From: Bactrocera neohumeralis
Lineage: Eukaryota > Arthropoda > Insecta > Diptera > Tephritidae
DNA length: 64,000 bases
Reading direction: 5' to 3'
Assembly (NCBI RefSeq): GCF_024586455.1
Contig: NC_065921.1
Coordinates: forward strand, 49,188,574-49,252,573
Within the stretch, counting starts at the first letter, position 1. Each line of letters begins with the position of its first letter. The notes below the pieces were generated by a model, which was not told the origin of the DNA, ran no database searches, and saw only the letters and a list, made by a program, of their open reading frames with translations. The position numbers and the translations under genes are program-made. Shown here piece after piece: positions 44,935 through 55,605 of the stretch.

Positions 44935-45540
44935 ACATATTCTCACGTGAAAAAGTCGGACGGTGTGATATCACACGATCATGATGCCCAATCGGCTGGC
45001 CCAAATCCATTAATTGATGTGATGTGTAGGAGGTGGCACAGTCTTGTTGAAACCAACTGTCGCCGAGATCACGAGCTTTAGGTTCAAGCATCAAATAGTC
45101 GGCCCACAAACCGCACCAAATCGTTGTTTTTTTCTGAATTAAATATCAGCTCTTAAATCTCTTCAGGTTGCTCTTCGTAGCAATTGTGGAAATTTCGCTT
45201 GTTTACATACCCATTGAGCTAGAAATGGGCGTCAACAAAATTTGCCCCGAAAACGTCGGATATTCTTGGAATTTTTCAAGAGCCCATGAAGCGAAACAAT
45301 GTCGCTTGGGAAGTTTAATTTAAGATCGAGATGTAAAATGCTCTAAGTAATTCCATACGTCAGTTCGAGTTGCTGCGAACGTCGCCGAATCGACTCTCCA
45401 CGGGTTCGCGTATACTCTCTGAAAATGACTTTTCGTAATAAAGTTGAACAGTTGTTCATGAGGATATATCAAACAATACTGACCCAAAATAACTTGACAG
45501 CTAGACATGACTCAAGCAAAAAAGGTTATTGAAAAAAATA
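44935..45540 (-). pseudogene. Tc1/mariner-type transposase remnant
   Basis: On the minus strand the text runs from a helix-turn-helix-like stretch (ESIREPVESR near 45400) through the Asp-position phrase DAHF-LNGYVNKRNFHNCYEE (about 45170-45230) to TTIWCGLWADYLMLEPK and DSWFQQDCATSYTSHQLMDL near 45020-45060. That wording matches a widespread arthropod IS630/Tc1/mariner group with ALWFQQDGA(T)CHTA as its second catalytic block. Stops and shifts occur throughout and no inverted repeats were recognised. Confidence 0.7.
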
Positions 45541-45554
45541 CCACTACTTGGATC

Positions 45555-45612
45555 TTCCATATACATATGTACATATGTATATATGTACTATATACATATA
45601 AACATATTTTAC
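45555..45612. repeat. ACATATGTAT-type microsatellite
   Basis: Alternating ATACATATGTACATATGTATAT units, of the kind seen repeatedly in this window. Confidence 0.7.
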
Positions 45613-45749
45613 ATTTAAAATTTTTTTAATGACAATAAATAAGAAAGGAACAAAGAACATTTCTGTTCGTGTAAAAGTTTTTATCTTAATTTATTTTTAT
45701 TCTGGTTTTTTTTTTTTATTAAGACCACGTATGTACATTAGGGTGGAGC

Positions 45750-46240
45750 GATTTTTATTAATTTTTGATTTCTGTTTCGGTATACCTGTAGAAAGTTGCT
45801 GTTTTAGGTAAATATTAAAGACAAGAAAAATCTGTAATCTCATGGTATGTTTAGAGGTGCCCCTATCGACTTGAAATTTTGAAAATTTGTGGCAAATACT
45901 CATAAATTCGCAAACATTTTATAAACGTTATTTCATGTTCTAAGAGATGCTATGTCAGAGTAAGATATAAATTAATGCTCTTAAAACATTTATATGTACC
46001 ACTATCTAACCATATTATAATAACATAGCTACGTTCCACACTTTAATTTCACATTCACACGCCAAAACTTCCCCCATTCTATATGTTATGCTAATTTTCC
46101 CAGGCACTAACTTTCCACAATACCAGGCCGACAATATGCAAATAACGGTAAATTTAAGTAAGCAACTGACAGCGATCTGTCAACTAATTCTGCATAGTCT
46201 TAAGTTTGAATTTGAATAAAATGGTTTGATTTAAAATAAG
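45750..46240. repeat. Possible MITE starting TTAGGGTGGAGCGA
   Basis: The stretch TACATTAGGGTGGAGCGATTTTT opens a non-coding block. Its first bases resemble the GGGTGGGTCGATT end of the 11266 element, but the body does not match. No partner inverted end was located. Confidence 0.3.
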
Positions 46241-46244
46241 AAAA

Positions 46245-46922
46245 AACGTTAACTTCGGTTGCACCGAAGCTAAATACCCTTCACAGGTGCATTTCTGTTA
46301 GTAACTATGTGTTCAGTTTGTATGGAAGCTATATGCTATAGTTAACCGATCTGATCAATTTCCTCGGAGATTACATTGTTGCTTTAGAAAATAATATATA
46401 CCAAATTTCGTGAATATATCTTGTCAAATGTGAAAGTTGTCCATACAAGAACTTGATTCCGATCGTTCAGCTTGTATGGCAGCTACATGCTATAGTTAAC
46501 CGATCTGAACAATTTTTTTGGAGATTATAGTGTTGCCTTACAAAATAACATGTACCGAATTTCGTTAATATATCTTGTCAAATATCAAAGTTTTCCATAC
46601 AAGAACCTGATTCCGATCGTTCAGTTTGTATGGCAGCTATATGTTATAGTATTCCGATATCGGTCGTTCCGACAAATGAGCAGCTTCTTGAAGAGAAAAT
46701 GACGTTTGCGAAATTTCAAAACGATATCTTATAAACTGAGGGACTAGTTCGTATATATACAGACAGACAGACAGACAGACGGACAGACAGATGGACATGA
46801 CTAAATAGACTCAGCTCGACATACTGATCATTTATATATATACTTTATAGGGTCTCCGACGATTCCTTCTGGGTGTTACAAACTTCGTGACAAACTTAAT
46901 ATACCCTGTTCAGGGTATAAAA
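46245..46922 (+). repeat. Interspersed repeat with 154 bp internal units
   Basis: CAGNTTGTATGG(A/C)AGCTA begins at 46314, 46468 and 46622, an exact 154 bp spacing, each unit holding TATAGTTAACCGATCTGA-type text and ending in GAACNTGATTCCGATCGTT. A (CAGA)n tract follows at 46762-46796. The block ends ACCCTGTTCAGGGTATAAAAA. It is non-coding and of a type widespread in higher flies, but I cannot name the family. Confidence 0.7.
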
Positions 46923-47129
46923 AGTAAAAAAACTTAAGTTGATACCTATACTCTTTAGTCGCGCGCTTACAGCAGCTCACTTGTTCGATTTTCATTTATT
47001 TGTTACATTAAATTTTACAGCTGGAATCGGAATATTTACTGTAAATCGTATTTTTCACGTTTATTTGATGCTTGCAGCTTAGCTTATAACTGTAATTAGT
47101 ACTTATTACTTGCCTTGATTGTAGAAATA

Positions 47130-48799
47130 TGTTTCAAGTTAAAGCACGACAAACGACGAGGAGTCCTGTCTCTGGTTTGCCGGAGAAGTTACATGTTTCT
47201 CACTTACCTACGTATAATGATCTGATGAAATGTTAACTGTTCAAAAAATATGAATTGAAGCCCGATAAAACAACAATGGAGCCAACAATTCTTGAAATAT
47301 CTGAAAGATCAGGGGGTAAAGTTCTAAAAATATGGCGAAAATCTTCACTGCCAACTGTAAGTGTAAAAAGAATTTTACAATTGATTCGTTCCTACCACGC
47401 CATATACAGGAGCTTAATGAAACCATATCAAGGCCGTCAAACCAACATTAAATACCAAGAAAATATTAGAACATACATATATAACAGAGTCCCATAGATT
47501 ATTTAATATCTGCAGCTGCAAGTGCAAAGATATCAGGAATTATTGCTGTTTAAAAGATTGTCGTGTTGCCAAGGAGGAAGTAAGCTTCTTACTCGACCAA
47601 AGGTCAACCAGAAAAATGATGATAGGCGGTGTCGATATAGTTTCAAGTGTGAATAAGAAAAAACGTCGGAACCAGGAAACAACTATTTTGGTCATGTCAC
47701 CTGTGAGTCGGGGACTGCCAAAATATAAAAGACACTATATTATTATATTTGAAATCTAAGTCGGTAAATGTGAGTGAATTAGCTTTGTTGGGTGCGTTGG
47801 AACTGGAACAGTGGTTTATCTGTCAATTGCATTCAAATGAGTTACCACTACGTCATCTTTTATTTCATTTAGACGAAAAAACTATCGGACCTAAATGCTT
47901 TTAAGGCGCCATCGGATCTCAATTATAAACTTGTCAAACAATGCCGATAGTCGAATTTACCGTTATACCTACCTTATTACCTGAAATAACTAGGGAAGGG
48001 CTTAATACCGACCAAAAGTATTTATACGACATCATGACCGCTATCAGTACTGGTATATTTTCTCCTGTTTAGCTAATATGGAAGCTAGAGCCCTTAACCA
48101 TTCTAGATGGTTAACAACAGCTAATCATTCTAAAATTGTATGCCACTAAAACTGACCCAGAAGAAAAGCTAGTTATATTAGCCACGTATGTTATGAAATT
48201 TTATGGACCAATGTGGTTTACAATAAAACGTAATTCTTCATACATTAACGGGGCCAAAAACATATTGCAAGCCATTAATCTAAGTCGTTATTTGAATTTC
48301 GATATGAAAGTAATCGTTGACAAGGTAATCCAACGAAATGGATACTTTGGTCACCCAGAAAATCTTCTCATTGCCATGCTTGGTGATCACAGAGAGATTT
48401 TAAGAGATCTTGCATATCGAAGAATTGTAAAACCAAGATCTGAGAAAGTTCGAAGACTTCGAACCTTTAGAGTACCTACATTCAACTTCGATGCCTAAGA
48501 TTACACTGAGATTATTATGTGGCAAGACTCTGATATAACTAATCCATCTCTAACTTTAAAAATGTTTGATGAAACCTTGAAAAACATTGTCAACCGTTCT
48601 TGGTACATGTAAGAATATTACAGATTTTCTTTGTCACACCCAAGCTGTGGAGCGCTGCATCAAGTTGATAACAGAAGCATCAAACGCAGTTTGTGGGGAA
48701 AATAAACGAGATGGCTTCATTAGGGCAAGACTGCTATCACGTCAACGAATGCCTCATTTCAATACAAAAAAAAGTTTTTTAAGAGAATATTTTTCGTAA
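47130..48799 (+). pseudogene. Second member of the unassigned transposase family, heavily decayed
   Basis: The N-terminus starts MFQVKARQTTRSPVSGLPEK (47131) and continues in the 47255-47497 frame with LRVKAIYRSL-like text: SLPTVSVKRILQLIRSYHA and SLMKPYQGRQTN. A Cys-rich segment follows at 47505-47580 (LFNICSCKCKDIRNYCC), then VSFLLDQRSTRKMMIGGVDI. The catalytic FDG and ADG blocks are deleted, but YFGHVTCESGTAK and CQLHSNELPLRHLLFHLD remain. The C-terminal half is best kept: FYGPMWFTIKRNSSYINGAK and GYFGHPENLLIAML (48136-48498), then CHTQAVERCIKLITEAS (48587-48799). Every block from YFGHVT on has a counterpart at 11825-13554. Confidence 0.75.
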
Positions 48800-49013
48800 T
48801 AAATGCTTAGAATGGCATTTTTTTGTTTTATTTAAATGTATGACTGTACTGGAGCACCTCCAAACATTAAGCCAGCTGTTTGATATTTTGCATATTTGTT
48901 TTATATATTAAAAGGCAACTTTTCATAGCTATGCCATTAAAAAACAGAAAAATAAAATTTCTCCATACATTACCGTTCCACCTTAATGTACATATATACA
49001 ATATATGTACAAT
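48800..49013. other. Spacer
   Basis: Short AT-rich stretch between the transposase remnant and the fold-back element; nothing recognised. Confidence 0.4.
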
Positions 49014-49994
49014 AATATACAAACTAACCAAGACCAATTCTCGCATTTTTTTACTTTTTACATTAAAATTGTAAAAGGTGTAAGGCTAGTGGCAAAATAT
49101 TCAGCGATTCTCAAAGATATTTTCTGCTGTTATAAAAGTATGGCTTGCGATTACTCAGCAATGTGTATACGCCATACCATATCGTATACGCAATATATAC
49201 AATATTTCACTTTTTATAAACTTTCATTCGTCAAGGTCTTTGCGTTCATGTGTGCCTGTGTTTAGCATACAACATGCTCTGGCTGGAACGCTGAAGATTG
49301 AATGAAACTAGCTACCGATGTTTAGCAATTTTCCAATGCCCCTTGCATACTGCGGTTTCCGGTTTTACAATCAAGCAAGTATTGCATATTAATGTTATTC
49401 TGATAGTATTGCTTTGTTTTTGCTTGCAGGTATAACAAATTACGTTTCCTCGATATGCGCGTCCCTTAACATCTGTACCCACATGGCCAGAGCTGTGTCC
49501 ATTATCAATTTTGTCGCAATAACAAATCTTGCAAAAATAAGATAGAAATTTGTCTACAACTTCGATAACACACTGGGCAGACAAATTGGAAAATTTGTCG
49601 CTCGCATATGACAAACTCTTGCTTCGCTTGTGACAATAATCATACTAAATGATTTCTGTTTTTATTATTGCCGAACTTGGATTGCGATTTGGTTCAATAT
49701 CATATTGTATGCAATTGTCACACAGGCACACTTGAGCGCAAAGACCTTGACGAATGAATGTTGCTTGGGTTGCAAAGTAGGAGACATTGCAATAAAAAGT
49801 GAAATATTGTATATATTGCGTATACGCCATGGATTCGGAGAAATTGCTGGGTAATCGTAAGCCATATTCTTATAACAGCAAAAAATCTTAATTTGAGATT
49901 CGCTGAATATTTTGCCACTAGCCATACAGCTTTTACAATTTCAATGTAAAAAGTAAACAAATTCGAGATTGGTCTTAGTGAGCTTTTGTATATT
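49014..49994. repeat. Large fold-back: ~255-290 bp inverted arms with a 425 bp loop
   Basis: Left arm 49014-49275 and right arm 49701-49994 are reverse complements with some indels; shared phrases include GCTAGTGGCAAAATATTCAG, ACGCAATATATACAATATTT and TCGTCAAGGTCTTTGCG. The right arm has ~25-30 bp insertions near 49775-49800 and 49825-49845. The loop contains a 100-codon minus ORF (49312-49614). The structure could be a DNA transposon with long inverted repeats whose gene has been replaced, or a Foldback-type element. Confidence 0.8.
49312..49614 (-). CDS. Cys-rich 100-residue ORF in fold-back loop
   Basis: The frame starts MSYASDKFSNLSAQCVIEVV and has Cys pairs in CKICYCDK, ICYTCKQKQ and LICNTCLIV, then CKGHWKIAKH near the end. 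Paired cysteines with a closing C-x2-H could bind zinc, loosely like the C-terminal finger of piggyBac-type transposases, but spacing is not a clear match. No homologue is recognised. Being confined between inverted arms it may be a transposon gene fragment or chance. Confidence 0.3.
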   Translation of the reverse strand: MSYASDKFSNLSAQCVIEVVDKFLSYFCKICYCDKIDNGHSSGHVGTDVKGRAYRGNVICYTCKQKQSNTIRITLICNTCLIVKPETAVCKGHWKIAKHR

Positions 49995-52148
49995 TGAAGT
50001 TTTTTGGTAGCTTTATTTTTGCTGTGCACTCCACATCCACCGCTGCCACTTTATTTTTGTTGCTAATTAGACAAAATTTGTTTAATGATAAAATACTTTA
50101 GCTCGGTAAATGAAGGGTACACCGCAGTAAAACTTAATACTTTTTGGTGTAAATGAAAAATACCAATGTTTTAGTGCCGCTATATATGAATAGTAATCGA
50201 AGAGATGTTATGGAGGTATTATAAAACACATACAATTGCATGATTTTAAGCTATTTGTCAAAATAGTGATAATGATGATAAAGTAATAAAAGGAGATACA
50301 GTTTTAGAGAAATACATACAGACAGATAGGCTGAGGAGGTAGGTGCCAGCAACAGCCAAGACTATTTAGACTATGTATGGGATATGTGGTATGTTTGGTC
50401 TCAAACCTGAAATACAAATCTGCTGGGGAAGATATAAATAAATACTTTTCAAATATTTTTCTTAGGTGGATATTTTCTTTAACACATTATTTAGTTTTAT
50501 GTTGTTGCATTCGTTTTTCTTGCAATATGGTGGCGAATTTTTAAATTTTTGAGTACTATTAACATAAAAAATTTGTAATTAATTAAAGCGTTAGTTGGAA
50601 TGAAGCACTTAAAATGTTATATGTAATACTTCTAGCATAAACACATACACCTATTAAAATTTTAAATTAAAACAAATGTATGTGTATAAGGACCATATAC
50701 ACCACCTGATTTTTGTTTGCACATTAACTTCTTTGAAATAAATATCAAAGTAACAAAATTTGATCGAAATCGGTTAAACCGTTAGTCCTTGTCTTAACTA
50801 CTCATTCTCTCATGAATATGTGTATATTTACTATATTCATATGTACTCGCGTAGATTGGCAGAGAAAAAAGTACTACACTCTCCTAAAACGGGTAGGTTA
50901 TTTTCAAAATTGATACATCCAGTTCGATATTGTTCATATTTACAAATTCACAAAGAAGATAACATATATATCTGACCTGGAAATTTAGCCTATATTTCGC
51001 CAGCGATCAGTATATATCAGTTAAGTTGTTGCTTGTTTAGTAATACTTAGATCTGCCGTGAATTCTGTTACAGCTTAGGCCGTTATAAGAATGAAACTTT
51101 AAACATTTTTTTAATAAATTAATTTCGTTTAATAATGTATTTATTAAGTGAAAGATATATAATAGTTTGTATGATATGATCACCTTTTACTTTTTACACG
51201 AGCCACCAATAACCCGGCGATGGCAAAACGCATAGTTTCTACTGGTATTGACGACGGTACTCAAATCAAAGATTTTTTGAGACTCTAAAATTTCTAAAGG
51301 GTATTTGGCAGGCCATTTCTTCTTCTCTGACTGTAGTCGACTGGTCTAAAATCAGGACTGCGAGACGGTGTATCATCTACTCTACATCATAAATCGGTTA
51401 CGATTTCCTTAGCTCCCCGGCACTTTTTTCTGCGAATTTGTCATGTTTTACATATTTTAATATTATTACTCATGACCAGTTAAACACTGTTAATAGCTTA
51501 TCCTATAAGGGTTGATACTATATCCGAGTTCTGAGCGCCGATTGTTCAGCGCATTGTTGTCATTAAGCCATTTTTTCTCTTGGATCACTTTTTGCATTTA
51601 ATAGCTTTTAAGGTTTTTGCCATTGCCATTGTTGCTCAACTCTTTTTTCGTTGTCTGTTTAACCAATATCTAATTTTTTAAATATGTTTGAGTACTTGTG
51701 AGCTCTGGTGTGCCTTCCACTATTGGCTGTCGGGTCGATCTCACTTTTTCTGCCATATTAATTACAAAAGTTCCATAATGAAATGTCATTCAGTTTGTTA
51801 ATTGTCAACGTTTAAGCCGCAATGTTATGAGCATCAGAGACGCTGCCAGCACACACATACAACAATAAAAAGGCTACTGCACGGCCAAAATCCGTCTCGC
51901 ACAGAGTCCAAGCGGTTCGCCACGGACCAATAGGGAAAATAAAACATGCTAGGATTACATTAGCAGCAGGTTCTTGAGGACGAGGTGCAGTTGCTGTAGT
52001 TCAGAAAACAATAAAAAGGTGGGAAATAAAAATATGGGAATTAGAAAGCTTTGCCATGTTCACAACATTTAAAGTCTCAGCGCCTTGTTCAATGGGCTTT
52101 TTGTCGCGTTGTGAAATATAAATGATCACCGATGACAACTCTTATTTG
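49995..52148. other. Long AT-rich non-coding stretch
   Basis: Contains a patch of dispersed-repeat wording near 50700-50800 (CGAAATCGGTTAAACCGTTAG) and a 51180-51990 region of more balanced composition. On the minus strand near 51757 a short frame begins MAEKVRSTRQPIVEGTP and stops after 28 codons. No protein family recognised. I can support no gene here. Confidence 0.4.
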
Positions 52149-52470
52149 AAATTCAGCATTTCTGCTGATTGTTTTACAGAAATACACAACTTTTGTTCTG
52201 AAATGTGCTTAGTCCAAACAAGACCGAAAATAAAAAAGCGTTTAGTATGGTATTACATCTGTGAACAGAAAATATGAAATAAATTAATTGGTACAAGTCT
52301 ACTAATTGAAATTTTGTTGAACAAATTAGAATACTTTCTCTAACCACTGTTCACAGATGTAATATGTACCATAAAAAACGCTTTTTTATTTTCGGTCTTG
52401 TTTGGACTGAGCACATTTCAGAACAAAAGTTGTCTCTTTGTGTAAAATAATCAGCAGAAAAGCTGAATTT
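52149..52470. repeat. 322 bp hairpin element with ~120 bp inverted arms
   Basis: Arms 52149-52268 and 52347-52470 pair over most of their length (for example CTGTTCACAGATGTAATA against TATTACATCTGTGAACAG, and CCGAAAATAAAAAAGCG against its reverse). The ~78 bp loop is AT-rich and unpaired. No coding capacity. It is probably a fold-back MITE. Confidence 0.85.
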
Positions 52471-52565
52471 TATGTTACATGCCTATACCATACCTATACA
52501 TACACAAATTGGTCCTAAAGGACGATTTAAAAATTTTATTTATAATTTAAATTATAAATTATAAA

Positions 52566-52790
52566 TCTTCTTCATCTTTACTGGAACAGACACCGCCTAC
52601 GTGGTTATAGCCGAGTTAACAACAGCGCGCCAGTCGTTTCTTCTTTTAATTATTTGGCGCAAATTTAGATACCAACTGCAGACATGTCCTTCTTCCCCTG
52701 ATCTCATCAACGGAGTGCAGGTCTTCCTCTGCTTCCACCAGTGGATACTAAATCGACAACTTTCTAAGCTGGAGTGTGTAATAATAATAA
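52566..52790 (-). mobile_element. RTE-like 3' end remnant
   Basis: Matches the last ~200 bp of RTE copies: a CTTCTTCATCTTTACTGG tail, ACCGCCTACGTGGTTATAGCC, GAGTTAACAACAGCGCGCC, and a degraded KWKDQVEKDL region. It is much more diverged than the other copies, so older or from another subfamily. Confidence 0.8.
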
Positions 52791-52879
52791 ATTTTTATGC
52801 TAAAAATGAAAAGCATCTTTTTCCGTTAGCAATATACAGTAGTGAAAAAATAAATAAAATCGGGTCAATTCTCCAATAC

Positions 52880-54015
52880 AAGGAACGTTCCAAAGTGAAC
52901 AGGACTTTTTGAATCTAGCGCCCCTGGTTGCGCCACCTATATGTCGACTGGTGCGTTAGAATCTGCTATTATCGATTGTCCAGTGAGAATTTCATGACAT
53001 TTCATTGATTGGAAGTGAAGTTATTTCTTTTTAAGTGTCAGTATGTTTATGTTATCGGTGCGAAAATGAGCTTCGAACAAAGAGCCAACATTAAATTTTG
53101 TTTTAAAACTGGTAAAAATTTTACCGAAACGTTTTAATTGTTGAAACAAGTTTATGGCGATGAATGCCCATCCTAGCAGAGTGGACAAGTGGTTTCAACG
53201 TTTTCAAAGAGGTCGTGTGGACGCATATGACGATCAACAAGTGGTCCAATCCAAATCCCTGATCACCGGATGGACTGACGACCAAAAATTGCTCAGAATT
53301 CAACATTCGAAGGACATCATTAAAGAGGTCAAAAAGGATAAAAACTTCCTTTACAATATTTTGACTGGTGACGAAACGTGGTGTTTCCAATATGATCCCA
53401 AAACGAAACGCCAGAGGGCTGAATGGAAGGCACCGGACGAGCCGAAAACCCAAAAATTGGCGCATGGAAAAATCAAAAGTGAAAACAATGCTGATTTGTT
53501 TTTTATGATTCCAAGGGTATTGTCCGCAAAGAATTTGTTCCACGCGGCCAAAACGTTAATGCGGTATTCTACTTTGGAGTTTTGAAGTGTTTGATGCGCC
53601 GTATTCGACGTGTTTCATCTGAATATCACGAAGATGAAAGTTGGCGTTTGTTGCACGATAATGCGACGTCTCATCGATCGACGCTTCTGACCGATTATTT
53701 GACTAAAAATCACATTTTAACTATTAACCACTCCTCGCACTCACCTGATATGTCACCGTGCGACTTCTTCCTTTTCTGAAAAATGCATTTGCCCATGCAT
53801 ATGCAGATGTAGAGACCATTCAAAAGGTTTGCACCGGCATACTGGCGGCCATACCGGCCAACGAGCTGGAACACTCGTTCGATATGCTTTTAGACCGTGC
53901 AAAAAGCTGTGTTGAAGCAAACGGAGGCTATTTTGAATAAAATAAATTGATTTTGCCGAAAAAAACCATTTGTTCTGTTTTTTTTTAAGTCCTATTTACT
54001 TTGGAACGGACCTTG
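52880..54015 (+). mobile_element. Mariner element with matched TIRs and TA duplication, internally deleted
   Basis: The left end is CAAGGAACGTTCCAAAGTGA, and the right end reversed gives CAAGGTCCGTTCCAAAGTAA; both are flanked by TA (52878-52879 and 54016-54017). The 1136 bp length is about 150-200 bp short of a usual mariner because the second helix-turn-helix region is deleted near 53265. Confidence 0.9.
53066..53939 (+). pseudogene. Mariner transposase, broken
   Basis: The first frame starts MSFEQRANIKFCFKTGKNF at 53066, the usual mariner N-terminus. Then in 53154-53585 come TDDQKLLRIQHSKDIIKE and TGDETWCFQYDPKTKRQRAE, holding the first catalytic Asp. The frame 53582-53779 carries WRLLHDNATSHRSTLLTDYL (second Asp) and HSPDMSPCDFFLF (third Asp of a DD34D triad). 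The last frame, 53758-53940, ends SCVEANGGYFE. A stop after FTETF, the internal deletion and two shifts disable it, but all three catalytic positions are still visible. Confidence 0.9.
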
Positions 54016-54017
54016 TA

Positions 54018-55499
54018 GTTCCTAGGGTATGAAATGTTCAGTTACACTAGAACTTGGTTCTTCTTTATACGCTCTGCGGTTTTTTTCAAATCCTTTGAAT
54101 TTGCAGGTGTGATTCATGCTAAAACGACTCGAATTATCTTAAAATTGATCTTAGCGGGTTTACATGGTTGGTGTGCAGATGCCTCTATGTAGAAATTTAG
54201 CTTGTGCATTGTATTATTTATTTCTTTACTTTTTATTCATTTCTTGACTCTTACCTTCCAAATTTCGAATGGAAACTTAAAAAGATCAATCAGACTAATT
54301 ACGGCTGTGTATTTTAAATAAACTTACAGGAAATAAACAAGGTTTTTAACAAAATGTAGTGCTAATATTTTTAGTGTATATTTTGTTTGAAAGAAAAAGA
54401 TTTTAGTATTAACTGAAAAAAAAATTTAAAGATTCTTAGAATGAAAATTATTACTATTAATCATAATACTATAAATAAAATGAATCTATTTCCAATATTA
54501 AAATTCTTAGGACTTAATCAGTACGAATTGTCGGGTATTCATGTTTTCATAAGTCCATCAATACGGCCGGTTATTTATGTACATATATCGTTAAGTGTGA
54601 TACTTTAATCGCATTTTCGTTTTCGAATTTTATTATTATTATATTATATTAGTAAATAAAATCTCTTTTAACAATGAAATCCTTTATTTATACTTATATA
54701 GAAATGGTGAAAGAAAACTGTGAAACATTACCGCGAAGAGACTGGGAGAGCGCTAAATTCGCGTAGTAGATTGACTGATGAGTTGTCAATCGCAGTAGGG
54801 TATGAAAATAAGGAATAATGATAATCACAGGATTGGATAGTAATAATAAACAATAGTAAGCCTTCGTAAAAATAAACATAATGATGTCAGTGTAGGGTTG
54901 ATACTAGGCATTCAAATCTACCAATATGCACGGAAAAACACATGTACACTATCTTGATTTCATGACAAGAACATGATAAATACTCAACTTATTTTCTGCC
55001 CCATTTCCCATCTTTATGTAATCGTTACCGCTGCAATTTAAATCCAAGGCGATTCCATTACTTCCATCTTTAGTGTTTGTTTTGTATCATCAAACATTGA
55101 ACTCAAAAAAGAATCTTTAAGTTCTCACCGCTGGTAGGGGAAAAATAAAGATGTTTGCTTGCGTGAGTATATATTCATTCTAATTTTATTTTGATATTTT
55201 AAAGCCTTATATACTATTTTGGAAACTATCTTAAATAACTAAATATATTTGTATACGTGTATGTATTGCAGCATTTTCTTTATGCTGCTTGATATGTTTT
55301 ATGCTACGTGGGGTTGTGATTTGATCTGTAAAAATATGACTTGTGTCCCATACATTTTTATTGTTATTGGATATGATGGATATATGTATATGTATATTTG
55401 AAAATTGATCTTAAAATAATACCCAACGATTACCCTCCTCCCGCCCAACCGACGCGAGGGGCGCAATCCGCGAACGAGCGGAATTAGCCGAGTCATAAA
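54018..55499. other. AT-rich stretch, nothing recognised
   Basis: Simple AT-rich sequence with no repeat ends or protein wording that I could identify up to the 3' region of the CR1/Jockey-group element. Confidence 0.45.
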
Positions 55500-55605
55500 A
55501 GGGAAGAGAGTTTTAAGCGTTGCGATCTTAAGCTGCTCAGCTACAGAAACAAAAATTTCAACAGCCGAAATTAAGAATTAGATTAAAGTTTATAATTATT
55601 AAATG

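Noticed and set aside
49312..49614. piggyBac transposase C-terminal finger
   Set aside because: Cys spacing does not fit the family well, and no catalytic domain or TTAA-flanked ends are present.
51180..51990. Host gene or transposase on the minus strand starting near 51757
   Set aside because: The frame closes after 28 codons and I recognise no family in the following text.
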